From positions 1-62,631 of the IMG/VR virus record IMGVR_UViG_3300005340_000007: a DNA stretch of 62,631 nucleotides; one strand, written 5' to 3'. The first letter of the stretch is position 1, and every line of letters starts with the position of its first letter. The translations under genes were made by a program, and so were the position numbers. The DNA comes from a virus. The notes under the pieces were generated by a model. That model had not been told where the DNA came from and did no database searches. It saw only the letters and a program-made list of their open reading frames with translations. Of the stretch, positions 16,303 to 24,241 are shown in pieces.

Positions 16303-16593
16303 ATGTTGCCCACCCATCGCGTATCGACTCACCCCGGGGAGCTGCTCAAGCGGCTGTTCCTCGAAGAAATGGAGATCACCCAGACCGCCTTGGCCGCGCA
16401 CACCGGCATGTCGGTGCAGCGGATCAACGAACTGTGTGCCGGCAAGCGTGGCGTGACGGCTGAGACCGCGTGGCTGCTGGCGCAGGCGCTGGGCACGTCG
16501 CCGGAGTTCTGGATGAATGCCCAGGTGGCGCACGATCTCACCAAGAGCCGGCCGGCCAAGAAATTGGCGCTGCTCAAAAGCCGGGCAGCGTGA
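16303..16593 (+). CDS. higA: HigA-type antitoxin, XRE-family HTH
   Basis: A 96-residue protein with a strong ribosome site (aaaaggag). It begins HRVSTHPGELLKRLFLEEM and has the HTH TQTALAAHTGMSVQRINELCAGKRG (about residues 26-50), then ETAWLLAQALGTSPEFWMNAQ, all typical of HigA/VapI antitoxins. It should neutralise the toxin and repress the shared promoter. The gene lies 15 bases after the toxin stop. Confidence 0.92.
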   Translation: MLPTHRVSTHPGELLKRLFLEEMEITQTALAAHTGMSVQRINELCAGKRGVTAETAWLLAQALGTSPEFWMNAQVAHDLTKSRPAKKLALLKSRAA

Positions 16594-16874
16594 TGGCACG
16601 GGGCGCGCTGATGGCACCGACGAACATCGACGAGGAGGGAGAGGTCCTGTCGCCCGCGCTCAAGGCGACGCCATCGTCCGCGGCGCTGGTGGACCACCTC
16701 AGCAACTGGAACTTCGCGGCTGCCCTCCAGCATTGCGACGGCCAGAGCGCGGAGGCCTGCACGCTGGTCCACGCCTTGGCCGACACCTTCGGGGATTGCG
16801 GCTGGTTCGAGGGCCGCATGGGAGCCATCGTCCACGCTGCCATGCAGGCCTTCGAGATCGAAGAGGTGGAGTGA
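16593..16874 (+). CDS. Hypothetical protein, 93 aa
   Basis: ATG 16593 shares its A with the antitoxin stop; a second ATG at 16611 is possible. The protein is acidic and helical with Cys residues (LQHCDGQSAEACTLVHALADTFGDCGWFEGRMG). Part of the higBA transcript. No family recognised. Confidence 0.6.
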   Translation: MARGALMAPTNIDEEGEVLSPALKATPSSAALVDHLSNWNFAAALQHCDGQSAEACTLVHALADTFGDCGWFEGRMGAIVHAAMQAFEIEEVE

Positions 16875-17102
16875 ATGCCAACCCGACCGACGGGCGGCGG
16901 CATGCGGGCCGTGAGCCTCTGGACCTTCTGTCGGGCAGAAGGAGACGAAACTCAGGCGATTCGGGCCGTGTTCGGCGCAGTCATGGCCGAGACTGAAGCC
17001 GAGGCGCGCCAGTTGTTGCCCCTCGACGAGCGCAACGTGGAGTTGCGCCTGCACGCCGGGCCGGTCGGCATCGTGGCTTGGGTTGAGCCGCCCAAGCTCT
17101 AA
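16875..17102 (+). CDS. Hypothetical protein, 75 aa
   Basis: ATG 16875 follows directly on the previous stop. A small alpha/beta protein (RAVSLWTFCRAEGDE; AIRAVFGAVMAETEAEARQLLP; GIVAWVEPPKL). Its TAA overlaps the TAG of the convergent gene (ctaa at 17099-17102). Function unknown. Confidence 0.6.
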   Translation: MPTRPTGGGMRAVSLWTFCRAEGDETQAIRAVFGAVMAETEAEARQLLPLDERNVELRLHAGPVGIVAWVEPPKL

Positions 17103-17353
17103 GCCAGCCTCCGCAGCTGGTCGAAGCAGCGGTGCACCCGCTCGGCAGCCTGGATCATGTCCGCCATGATCTCGAGTTCTTCCGGGCTCGCGTCCATCCG
17201 CAACGCCTCCAGGTTCGCGGTGATGATGCCGATCCCGTTGGCCAGCAAGTGAATCAGCGCCTGCCGGGCCATCGCCCGCGAGCGGCCGGTCAGCGTCCGG
17301 ATGAATGCCTGCCGGACCAGCCAGAAAAGTTCAACGTCGGGCGTGACCGGCAC
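17099..17353 (-). CDS. Hypothetical helical protein, 84 aa
   Basis: GTG start at 17353. Almost entirely helical: ELFWLVRQAFIRTLTGRSR, ARQALIHLLANGIGIITANLEAL, EIMADMIQAAERVHRCFDQLRRL. It is convergent with the higBA transcript and divergent from the portal gene, with about 100 bp of intergenic DNA between. Function unknown. Confidence 0.6.
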   Translation of the reverse strand: MPVTPDVELFWLVRQAFIRTLTGRSRAMARQALIHLLANGIGIITANLEALRMDASPEELEIMADMIQAAERVHRCFDQLRRLA

Positions 17354-17455
17354 GTGGGCACACCGTAGGTCGAGCGCGAAGGGCGCTCACCTATCCGCGA
17401 AAAAAAAGCAGGCACAAAAGTACGGGTTCGATGGGCTGAATGGTCACGCTACCCC

Positions 17456-19651
17456 GTGGCCAAACGCTCGACCAAGCAGCCCGCGAAGCCGGCACCAGCG
17501 CCAACAACGACGACCGAGCGGGCCCTGCCGGTCATCTCTGTTTATCGGCAGCACGACAAGGTCGAGCAGTTCCTGCAGCTGATGCGAGAGCACGACTTCG
17601 GCGTGTTCCAGCGCTCGGCGTCGCTGGTCGAAGAGACCATGACGGACGATCGGATCTACGGCGTCGCCAGCACCCGCATCGGCGCCATCCTATCGGCGCC
17701 GATGAAGTTCCAGCCCGCGTCGGAGGACACCCAGCCGCAAGAAATCGCAGATGAAATTGGCGGCACCAACGACCGCCGCGGCATCTGGGAGCAGATGTTC
17801 TCGACGTCCGCTGCCGCCGAGATCTTGAAATGGGGGCAGCACCTCGGGATCGGCTTCGGCAAGTTCGCCTGGGAGAAGACCGCCGAGCGATGGCAGCCAC
17901 GCCTCGTGCCGTGGCACCCGAGCTGCGTGCGATGGGATTGGCAGTCGCGCCGGTTCGTGGCGCAGACCGAGAGCGGGCGCTTCGTCGTTCTGCCCCGGCC
18001 CGATGAGCAGCCGCGCGGCGATGGCCAATGGTTCGTGTACTGCCCCTATGGGGTGGAGTACGGGTGGCGGTCGGCACTGATCAGGTCGTTGGCGTTCAAA
18101 TACTTGTCAAGGCAATGGACGGAGCGCGACCACGATCGCCTCAACGAGCGGCAGGGCATGGGGATCCTGAAAGCGATCGTCCCGCCGGGCAATTCGCAGC
18201 CTGCCCAGCGCGAGGAATTCTTCAGGACCCTCGAGGCGGTCGGCAATGAGGCCGTGGTGATGTGTCCCCAGAACGAGAAGGGGGAAGGCTACGACGTCGA
18301 GATCGCCGAGTTCACCGCGCGGACCTGGGAAAGCTTCAACACTCGCCGCCAGAACCTCGACACAGACATCGCCATCGTGATCCTCGGGCAGAACCTCACA
18401 ACCGAGGTGAAAGCAGGCTCGCGCGCGGCCGCCATGGTCCACGAGGTCCTGCGCATCGACAAAGCCCTGCAGGACGCGAAGCTCGGCCTGGCGCTGCGGG
18501 CGCAGATGCTGACCTGGTATTGCGAGTACAACCACGGCGATCCCGAGCTGGCGCCCACGCCCATCTACGAGGTGGAGCCGCCGACCGACGACAAGGGCGA
18601 GGCCGAAGCGCTCAAGCTGCTGGGCGAGGCAGGCAGCGCCCTCAAGACCGCCAACCCGCGGACCGACCTCGATGCAGTGTGGGAGTCCAACGGCATCCCG
18701 ATGATCTCCGAGGAGGAGTTCGCCGCCCAGCAGGCGGAGCGGGCTGAGCAGGCCGCTGCAGCGGCGGCGGAGGCTGCGAGGAACGCGCCGCCTGAAGGGG
18801 AGGGCGGCGGCGGGGGCGCCGGCGGCGAGGGTGGCCCGCCCAAGGGCGGCGGCTTCCCGTTCGCGAAGAAGAAGCCCGAGGCGCTGAGTGCCTTCGAGAT
18901 CAAGAAGCGCTACGAGTTCGCCGGCCTGCCCATCGCCGTCGAGAACGTCGCCGGATCGATCCGCCTCTGGACCGACGCCGATGGAAAAGAGACCGGCAGC
19001 ACGAAGATGCTGTGCGATTACGGCTTCATCGAGGGGCACCTGTCGGGTGACGGCGAAGAGCTCGATTGCTATGTGGGGCCCTTTGCCGAAGCGGCGGACG
19101 TCTACGTCGTGCACCAGCTCAAAGCGCCCGACTACCGCGGGCACGACGAGGACAAGGTGATGCTCGGCTTCTACAGCGCGGACGAGGCCAAGGCGTGCTT
19201 CCTTGCCCACCGCAGCGATGCACGCGCCTTCGGCAGCATGTCGGTGATCCCGCTCGAGCGGTTCAAGACCGCGCTCAACCGGCGGCCCGAAGGCTCGACC
19301 AGAAAGATCCGCGCGTCGATCGACACCGATCGGCTCGCGACCGCGCGGGCGTTGGTCGCGCTGGCCTCTCGCGGAAAGGGCGCTGCCCGGACCGCGGCGG
19401 GCAAGGCGCGCGCGGCGAGGTACCAGGACGCCCTCACCCAAAAGGCGATCGATGCCGGGGCGCGCGCGCTGGCCCCTGACCTCGAGCACCTGTTCGAGCA
19501 TGTCAGCAGGGCCAAGAGCCTGGCCGATCTGCGCAAGAAGCTCCCCGGTTTGCAGCACGGCATGGACCTCAAGAGGCTGGCGAAAGTGATCCAGCAGACC
19601 AACGTGCTGAGCAAGCTGGCCGGCATGGACGCGGCGACGAAAGAGACCTGA
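17456..19651 (+). CDS. Mu gp29-like portal (DUF935) with pyrophosphatase-like domain
   Basis: A 731-residue protein from GTG 17456. Residues about 35-410 match DUF935/Mu gp29 portal proteins (MREHDFGVFQRSASLVEETM, SAAAEILKWGQHLGIGFGKFAWEK, WTERDHDRLNERQGMGILKA, AIVILGQNLTTEVKAGSRAAAMVHEVL). A Glu/Ala helix and Gly-rich linker (420-468) follow. Residues about 487-608 look like an inorganic pyrophosphatase domain: GLPIAVENVAGSIR, DYGFIEG, GDGEELDCYVGP, DEDKVMLGF. Residues 620-731 are helical and resemble the usual DUF935 C-terminus (LEHLFEHVSRAKSLADLRKKLPGL). The extra domain thus sits between core and tail of the portal; the family is normally about 500 residues. Confidence 0.9.
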   Translation: MAKRSTKQPAKPAPAPTTTTERALPVISVYRQHDKVEQFLQLMREHDFGVFQRSASLVEETMTDDRIYGVASTRIGAILSAPMKFQPASEDTQPQEIADEIGGTNDRRGIWEQMFSTSAAAEILKWGQHLGIGFGKFAWEKTAERWQPRLVPWHPSCVRWDWQSRRFVAQTESGRFVVLPRPDEQPRGDGQWFVYCPYGVEYGWRSALIRSLAFKYLSRQWTERDHDRLNERQGMGILKAIVPPGNSQPAQREEFFRTLEAVGNEAVVMCPQNEKGEGYDVEIAEFTARTWESFNTRRQNLDTDIAIVILGQNLTTEVKAGSRAAAMVHEVLRIDKALQDAKLGLALRAQMLTWYCEYNHGDPELAPTPIYEVEPPTDDKGEAEALKLLGEAGSALKTANPRTDLDAVWESNGIPMISEEEFAAQQAERAEQAAAAAAEAARNAPPEGEGGGGGAGGEGGPPKGGGFPFAKKKPEALSAFEIKKRYEFAGLPIAVENVAGSIRLWTDADGKETGSTKMLCDYGFIEGHLSGDGEELDCYVGPFAEAADVYVVHQLKAPDYRGHDEDKVMLGFYSADEAKACFLAHRSDARAFGSMSVIPLERFKTALNRRPEGSTRKIRASIDTDRLATARALVALASRGKGAARTAAGKARAARYQDALTQKAIDAGARALAPDLEHLFEHVSRAKSLADLRKKLPGLQHGMDLKRLAKVIQQTNVLSKLAGMDAATKET

Positions 19652-19695
19652 CCGGGAAGTGGGGACGGCGCGCACGGGCGCGCACAATCGGACCC

Positions 19696-19923
19696 ATGGC
19701 ACAGACCGCAGAGGGCAATGCGCTGACCCCGCAAGAGCGCGCGCGGATGTGCACGTCGAAGAGGCGTTTCGTCAAGGAGGGCCTGGCGATGGATTTCGTC
19801 GTGAAGTGCATCCAGCGCCGCGTCTTCCCTCGTGGGCGCGTCTACAAGTGCCCCGTGTGCGCCGGCTGGCATGTGACCTCGCAGGCCACGGCGGCACCCT
19901 CACGGCTCGCGGCCCACGGCTGA
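19696..19923 (+). CDS. Small zinc-ribbon protein, 75 aa
   Basis: A 75-residue protein with CTSKRRF near residue 19 and YKCPVCAGWHVTSQ near 50. This layout (Cys-x-SK-x-x-F, then C-x-x-C-x-GWH-x-TS) is common in small phage and actinobacterial proteins of unknown role. Located between portal and minor head genes. Confidence 0.65.
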   Translation: MAQTAEGNALTPQERARMCTSKRRFVKEGLAMDFVVKCIQRRVFPRGRVYKCPVCAGWHVTSQATAAPSRLAAHG

Positions 19924-19929
19924 TCCACC

Positions 19930-20616
19930 ATGGCGCCGCCCGATCCGCCCGCCGACCCCGATCGGTTCGAGGAGGCGATCCGCGCATTCCGCGCGCGCGT
20001 GCCAATGACCGACGCCGCGTTCGCGCAGCTGGTGGATGGCGAGGAGCAGAAGGCCTTTCGCGTCGCCGGGCTCACGCAGGCGCGCGCGGTGCAGGAGGTG
20101 ATGGACGCACTTGACCGCGCCATCGCCGACGGCACCACGCTCGAAGACTTCCAGGCAGAGGTCGGCGGCATGCTGGCCGAGGCCTGGGGCGGGGAGGATG
20201 CGCCGCGGGTCGAGACCCTATTTCGCACCAACGTGATGCAGGCCTACAACGACGGCCGCGCCGAGGTGTTCGCCGATCCGGAGGTCAGAAAGTCTCGGCC
20301 TTACCTGCGTTTCGATGCGGTGGGAGACTCGCGCACCTCGGAGATCTGCGAGGCGCTCGACGGCAGGGTGTTGCCCGCCGACGACCCGTTCTGGCGCACG
20401 CACTCGCCGCCGCTGCACCCGAACTGCCGCTCGATCCTGACGCCGCTGACGGACGAGGAGGCGGCCGACGAGGGCATCACGCGCGGCAAGCCGGACGTCG
20501 GTGACGCCGCGCCGGCCGAGGGCTTCGGCAAGACCGCCGACAACGACAATTGGGAGCCGGACACCAGTGGCCTCGACCCCGCCGTGCGCAAGGTCTTCAA
20601 GGAGCGCATCGAATAG
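19930..20616 (+). CDS. Minor head protein, Mu gpF/gp30-like (SPP1 gp7 family)
   Basis: A 228-residue protein ending in the head-morphogenesis domain: ETLFRTNVMQAYNDGRAEVF (about residues 95-114), YLRFDAVGDSRTSEICEALDG, and HSPPLHPNCRSILTPLTDEE. These are hallmark motifs of the SPP1 gp7 / Mu gp30 family, which works with the portal during prohead assembly and may be injected with DNA. Placement right after the portal fits. Confidence 0.92.
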   Translation: MAPPDPPADPDRFEEAIRAFRARVPMTDAAFAQLVDGEEQKAFRVAGLTQARAVQEVMDALDRAIADGTTLEDFQAEVGGMLAEAWGGEDAPRVETLFRTNVMQAYNDGRAEVFADPEVRKSRPYLRFDAVGDSRTSEICEALDGRVLPADDPFWRTHSPPLHPNCRSILTPLTDEEAADEGITRGKPDVGDAAPAEGFGKTADNDNWEPDTSGLDPAVRKVFKERIE

Positions 20617-20630
20617 TTGGGGCCTGCCAG

Positions 20631-20647
20631 GACGAAAATAGTTCGTC
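20631..20647. promoter_or_regulatory. Inverted repeat GACGAA-N5-TTCGTC
   Basis: A perfect 6-bp inverted repeat with a 5-base centre lies in the 76-bp gap between the minor head and protease genes. No T-run follows, so it is not an obvious terminator. Could be a regulator site or mRNA hairpin. Confidence 0.35.
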
Positions 20648-20692
20648 GAAAACTGGAACCGCTTTTTCTGAGGGGCACGGTGGGCAAGCTAG

Positions 20693-21856
20693 ATGCCCGC
20701 GAAACCGGCAAAGAACCTCCGCACCGCCGCCCTCGGCCTCGTCGATCTATTCGACGGGGTCGGCGCCGGCGCGGACGCCAAGGCGCCGCCGTCTGAGTTC
20801 CGCATCTTCAAGCGGGGCGTCAACTCGTCGGTCAAGGGTGACTTCCTCTTCGACGACCAGGCCGCCGAGCTGGTGATGGCTGCGTACGCCGAGCACGGGG
20901 TCGAGCTCACGATCGACTACGACCACCACACCCTGCTGACCGGGTCCGGCGTCAAGGCGATCTCGGCCGGCTGGTTCGGCCTCGAGCTGCGCGACGGCGA
21001 TCTCTGGGCGTGCAACGTCCGCTGGACGCCCGCAGCCACGGCCCACCTGGAGGCCGGCGAATACCGATACATGTCGCCGCTGTTCAACAGCGACATGCAG
21101 ACGGGACGCATCGAGAAGGTTCTCGACGTCGCCCTCACCAACACCCCTGCGCTCTTTGACATCGATGCCCTTGTGGCGGCCAGCGCCCACACCAACACGG
21201 ACGGAGGAGACCCAATGGATCCCAAGCTGAAAGAGGCGCTCGACCGCATCGCCGAGCTCGAACGCCAGACCGCCGCCAAGGACGCGCAGATTCGATCGCT
21301 GGAGGGGCAGACCGCCGCGGTCGCGCTTTCGGCCACCGTGGGGCTCGCGACCAACGCGACGCCCGAGGAGGTCCGCGCCCGCGTGGTGGCGCTGTCCACG
21401 TTCCGAAAGGACGTGCTCGCCATCGCTGGCAAGGACCAGGATCACCTCGCCATCGGAGCGCTCAGTGCGATGAAGGAGCAGGCCGGAGAAGTCGTCGCCC
21501 TGCGGACGCAGGTCGAGACAGCCGAAACCGCGGCCCTGAGCGCCGAGTTCAAGTCTTACCTCGACGGCCTGTCGACCAAGGGCGCCGACGGAAAGTCCTT
21601 GCCGCCCGCGGCACGACAAGCGGCAGAGAAGATGGCCCTGTCGATCGGCGGCGGAAAACTCACCAAGAACGGCATCGAAGCTGCCAAGGAGTTCATCCCT
21701 CCGATGATGCGCGTGGCTGACGGTGCAGGCGACGGCGAGAAGCCTGCCAAGGGCACGGTCGCACTCTCGGCCGAGATGCCCAAGATGCTCAAGAACATGG
21801 GCATCAATCGAGACGCCTTCATCAAGGACCAGGAAAAGCGGCTGGCCGGCGGGTAA
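20693..21856 (+). CDS. Head maturation protease/scaffold, Mu gpI-like
   Basis: A 387-residue protein. The N-terminal part matches the Mu-like I protein: FRIFKRGVNSSVKGDFLFDD, ELTIDYDHHTLL, AISAGWFGLELRDGDLWA, TAHLEAGEYRYMSPLF, VALTNTPALFDIDALVAAS. The C-terminal half is a coiled-coil, Ala/Glu-rich scaffold. Predicted to guide capsid assembly and then cleave the scaffold. An internal start for the scaffold part is listed separately. Confidence 0.9.
   Translation: MPAKPAKNLRTAALGLVDLFDGVGAGADAKAPPSEFRIFKRGVNSSVKGDFLFDDQAAELVMAAYAEHGVELTIDYDHHTLLTGSGVKAISAGWFGLELRDGDLWACNVRWTPAATAHLEAGEYRYMSPLFNSDMQTGRIEKVLDVALTNTPALFDIDALVAASAHTNTDGGDPMDPKLKEALDRIAELERQTAAKDAQIRSLEGQTAAVALSATVGLATNATPEEVRARVVALSTFRKDVLAIAGKDQDHLAIGALSAMKEQAGEVVALRTQVETAETAALSAEFKSYLDGLSTKGADGKSLPPAARQAAEKMALSIGGGKLTKNGIEAAKEFIPPMMRVADGAGDGEKPAKGTVALSAEMPKMLKNMGINRDAFIKDQEKRLAGG
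21215..21856 (+). CDS. Nested scaffold protein from internal start (Mu gpZ-like)
   Basis: An in-frame ATG at 21215 is preceded by ACGGAGGAGA, one of the strongest ribosome sites in the window, inside the gpI-like gene. It would give a 213-residue product consisting only of the coiled-coil scaffold (MDPKLKEALDRIAELERQ onward). Mu and lambda both make a scaffold from an internal start within the protease gene. Confidence 0.7.
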   Translation: MDPKLKEALDRIAELERQTAAKDAQIRSLEGQTAAVALSATVGLATNATPEEVRARVVALSTFRKDVLAIAGKDQDHLAIGALSAMKEQAGEVVALRTQVETAETAALSAEFKSYLDGLSTKGADGKSLPPAARQAAEKMALSIGGGKLTKNGIEAAKEFIPPMMRVADGAGDGEKPAKGTVALSAEMPKMLKNMGINRDAFIKDQEKRLAGG

Positions 21857-21910
21857 CCGCGACGGTCGAACAACTGACACCCGCCACTTTTACCAAGGAG
21901 ACCAGAAGCC

Positions 21911-22318
21911 ATGTCCGCACTTGCCGCCGCTCGAAATACCGACCAGATGGCCGACACCCAGCGCGCAGCGTTGCCGTGGAAGGTGAAGGGAGCCACCACC
22001 ATTTACCAAGGGTCGCTGGTCATGCTCAGCGCGGGATATGCCATCCCGGGCGCAACGGCCACCGGCAAGGTCGCCGCCGGTCGCGCCAAGAAGACCGTGG
22101 CCAATGCTGGCGCCGACGGAGCCCTCACCATCGAGGTCGAGGAAGGCATCTTCAAGTGGGCGAACGACGGCGGTGATCCAGTCGTCGCCGCCGACATGGG
22201 CGCCACCGTCTACATCACCGACGACCAAACGGTGAGCCACACGTCGACCGGCAAGAGCGCCGCGGGCAAGGCCATCCAGCTCGATTCCGACGGGGTCTGG
22301 GTCAAGACGGTCGTCTGA
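21911..22318 (+). CDS. Head decoration / capsid cement protein (DUF2190-like)
   Basis: A 135-residue beta-rich protein. TTIYQGSLVMLSAGYAIPGATATG, VAAGRAKKTV, LTIEVEEGIFKWAND, GATVYITDDQTVSHTS and AGKAIQLDSDGVWVKT follow the pattern of small decoration proteins encoded between protease and capsid genes in Mu-like phages. It likely stabilises the shell. Confidence 0.8.
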   Translation: MSALAAARNTDQMADTQRAALPWKVKGATTIYQGSLVMLSAGYAIPGATATGKVAAGRAKKTVANAGADGALTIEVEEGIFKWANDGGDPVVAADMGATVYITDDQTVSHTSTGKSAAGKAIQLDSDGVWVKTVV

Positions 22319-22362
22319 GCCATCACCCATCACCCATACGGACGCAGAGGAGAACACAGGCC

Positions 22363-23307
22363 ATGGACATCATTCCGGCAAATCTCGACAGCTTCTTCAA
22401 GACCCTCGACTTCCGCTTCCGCATGGGGCAGGCGGCGCCCGACACCTTCTATCGGGAGCTAGCCACCATCGTGCCGTCGAGCACGAGCGCCAACATCTAT
22501 CCCTGGTTGGCGAAGATCCCGCAGTTGCGGGAGTGGGTGGGCCCGCGGGTCATTCACAACATCTCGGTGCGGAGCTATGAGCTGCGCAACAAGAAGTTCG
22601 AAGACACGATCGCGGTCGAAAAGGACCACCTGGCCGACGACCAGTATGGCTTCTATGGCGACGTCGCGGGGATGCTGGGGTCCGAGGTGGAAGAGTTCCC
22701 GGACCGCAAGATCGCTGAGGCGCTCGAGGCGGGCACCACGGAGCTGTGCTGGGATGGCCAGTTCTTCTTCGACACCGATCATCCGATCGATCCCGACGGC
22801 ATCGTCTCTGGCACCAACAGCAACAAGCTGGTGGGCGCCGGTTACGACATCGCCGTCGCTGACCCGCTCGTGCCCTTCAGCGCGGCCCGCTCCGCGATGA
22901 TGCTGTGGAAGCGAGAGGACGGCCAACAGATGGGCACCGTTGGCGACACCATCATGGTGCACCCCAACGAGGAGAAGTATGGCCTGCAGATCGCCAACGC
23001 GATCAACCTCGGTCAGGCGATCGGTTCGGCGGCCGCCGCCAACACCAACGTCTACCAGGGAAAGGTGCGGGTCATCGTGAACCCCTACCTGAGGGTCACG
23101 AGCGGTCGTCCTTGGTACTTGTTGGCGACGAAGAAGGCGGTCAAGCCGCTGCTCTGGCAGGTGCGCCAAGAGGCGGTCCTCACCGCCAAGACCAACCTCA
23201 CCGACGACAACGTCTTCTGGCAGCAGCAGTTCATCTGGGGCGTCGACCTGCGGGCGGCCGCCGGGTACTCGTTCCCGTTCCTCGCCTTCCGCATGTCGGC
23301 CTCGTAA
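22363..23307 (+). CDS. Major capsid protein, Mu gpT-like
   Basis: A 314-residue protein of the Mu gpT family: LDSFFKTLDFRFRMGQ, ANIYPWLAKIPQLREWVGPRVI, SYELRNKKFEDTIAVEKDHLADDQYG, CWDGQFFFDTDHPI, and QQFIWGVDLRAAAGYSFPFLAF near the C-terminus. It forms the icosahedral head with an HK97-type fold. A strong ribosome site (gaggag) and a stem-loop just downstream fit high expression. Confidence 0.95.
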   Translation: MDIIPANLDSFFKTLDFRFRMGQAAPDTFYRELATIVPSSTSANIYPWLAKIPQLREWVGPRVIHNISVRSYELRNKKFEDTIAVEKDHLADDQYGFYGDVAGMLGSEVEEFPDRKIAEALEAGTTELCWDGQFFFDTDHPIDPDGIVSGTNSNKLVGAGYDIAVADPLVPFSAARSAMMLWKREDGQQMGTVGDTIMVHPNEEKYGLQIANAINLGQAIGSAAAANTNVYQGKVRVIVNPYLRVTSGRPWYLLATKKAVKPLLWQVRQEAVLTAKTNLTDDNVFWQQQFIWGVDLRAAAGYSFPFLAFRMSAS

Positions 23308-23345
23308 GCCGACCCGCTCATAACCCAACCCATCCACCAGATCCC

Positions 23346-23369
23346 GCGGCCCCTGAAACACGGGGCCGC
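23346..23369 (+). terminator. GC-rich stem-loop after major capsid gene
   Basis: GCGGCCCC (23346-23353) and GGGGCCGC (23362-23369) form a perfect 8-bp stem with an 8-base loop in the gap after the capsid gene. No U-run follows, so it may be a partial terminator, attenuator or mRNA-stabilising hairpin. Confidence 0.6.
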
Positions 23370-23398
23370 CTCACTCGCTGCGCAGGGGGCAAACGAAG

Positions 23399-23761
23399 AT
23401 GCGATACATGGTGTCAGGTCGACCGCAGATCGGAGGGCGCGACGCCGTCTCGCGCGGTGGCCACAGTTGGCCGCGGACGGGCACGCTTGTCGAGCTGGTG
23501 GACGGCGACGACGATCCACCGGCCGACCCGGCAGCCAAGCCCGGAGCGCCCAAGCGCATTGGCAAGCGGACGTGGGAGGCGATCAAGGCCGACACGATCC
23601 TCATGTCGGTCACGCCCGAGGGTGAGGTCGAGAAGGACGGGCTCGCCCTGCGCGAGGAGAACGCGCGGCTCCGCGCGAGGCTCGCCGAACTGGAGGGCGG
23701 AAAACCTGGCGCGGACGACGACGAGGGCGGGCCGAAGAAGCAGCCGCACACGCGCAAGTAG
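23399..23761 (+). CDS. Head-region hypothetical protein, Mu gp35 position
   Basis: A 120-residue protein: a short N-terminal domain (MRYMVSGRPQIGGRDAV), a Pro/Asp-rich linker, a conserved-looking KRIGKRTWEAIKADTILMSV, and a C-terminal coiled coil (LALREENARLRARLAELEGG). It lies between capsid and gp36-like genes, where Mu has gp35. Function unknown, probably structural. Confidence 0.65.
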   Translation: MRYMVSGRPQIGGRDAVSRGGHSWPRTGTLVELVDGDDDPPADPAAKPGAPKRIGKRTWEAIKADTILMSVTPEGEVEKDGLALREENARLRARLAELEGGKPGADDDEGGPKKQPHTRK

Positions 23762-23767
23762 GAGCCC

Positions 23768-24241
23768 ATGGCCCAGCTCGAATACTGCACCGCCAACGAC
23801 CTCGGGGTTTTCGGCGTCAACGCCGAAGCCCTCGAGGCGCTGCCGATCCAGGACAACGAGCAGGGGCCGATCGCGGCCGCCTCCGCCAGGATCGACAGCT
23901 ACCTGCGGCAGCAGTACGTCCTGCCGCTGACCCGGGTGGGGCAGGACATCCGGGAGGCATGTGCGATCATCGCGGCCTACCGGGTGCTCAGCGTTCGCGG
24001 CCTCAAGCCGGGGGAGAACCCGGAGGACGCGAACATCCGGCTGCAGTACGAGGACACCATCCGGTGGCTCGAGAAGATCGCTGCGGGCTCCGTGTCGCCG
24101 GACATCGACGACTCGGACCCGGGCACGCCGGCCGCGGGTGAGCAGGCGGGCGCCCCGCGGGTGTCGAGCAACGCCCAGCGCGGCTGGTACACGGAGGGCG
24201 GGGCGAGGATGGCACTGCCGTTCCAGGGGGGCAGGCGCTGA
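23768..24241 (+). CDS. Head-tail connector, Mu gp36-like (DUF1320)
   Basis: A 157-residue protein with the DUF1320 pattern: LEYCTANDLGVFGVNAEAL, IAAASARIDSYLRQQYVLPLTRVGQDIREACAIIAAYRVLS, and RLQYEDTIRWLEKIAAG. These proteins form the head-tail connector or adaptor ring. The stop overlaps the next ATG at 24241. Confidence 0.88.
   Translation: MAQLEYCTANDLGVFGVNAEALEALPIQDNEQGPIAAASARIDSYLRQQYVLPLTRVGQDIREACAIIAAYRVLSVRGLKPGENPEDANIRLQYEDTIRWLEKIAAGSVSPDIDDSDPGTPAAGEQAGAPRVSSNAQRGWYTEGGARMALPFQGGRR

Noticed and set aside
17354-17455. Terminator near the GAGCGC...GCGCTC hairpin and the A-run
   Set aside because: The A-run is on the wrong side of the hairpin for a terminator on either strand. 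It may be part of a promoter region instead.
19654-19667. GGGAAGTGGGGACG also seen near 57830-57842 on the minus strand, with a variant near 35780
   Set aside because: Exact 14-base matches occur by chance at this genome size and GC content, and the positions do not share a common gene context clear enough to call a regulatory element.
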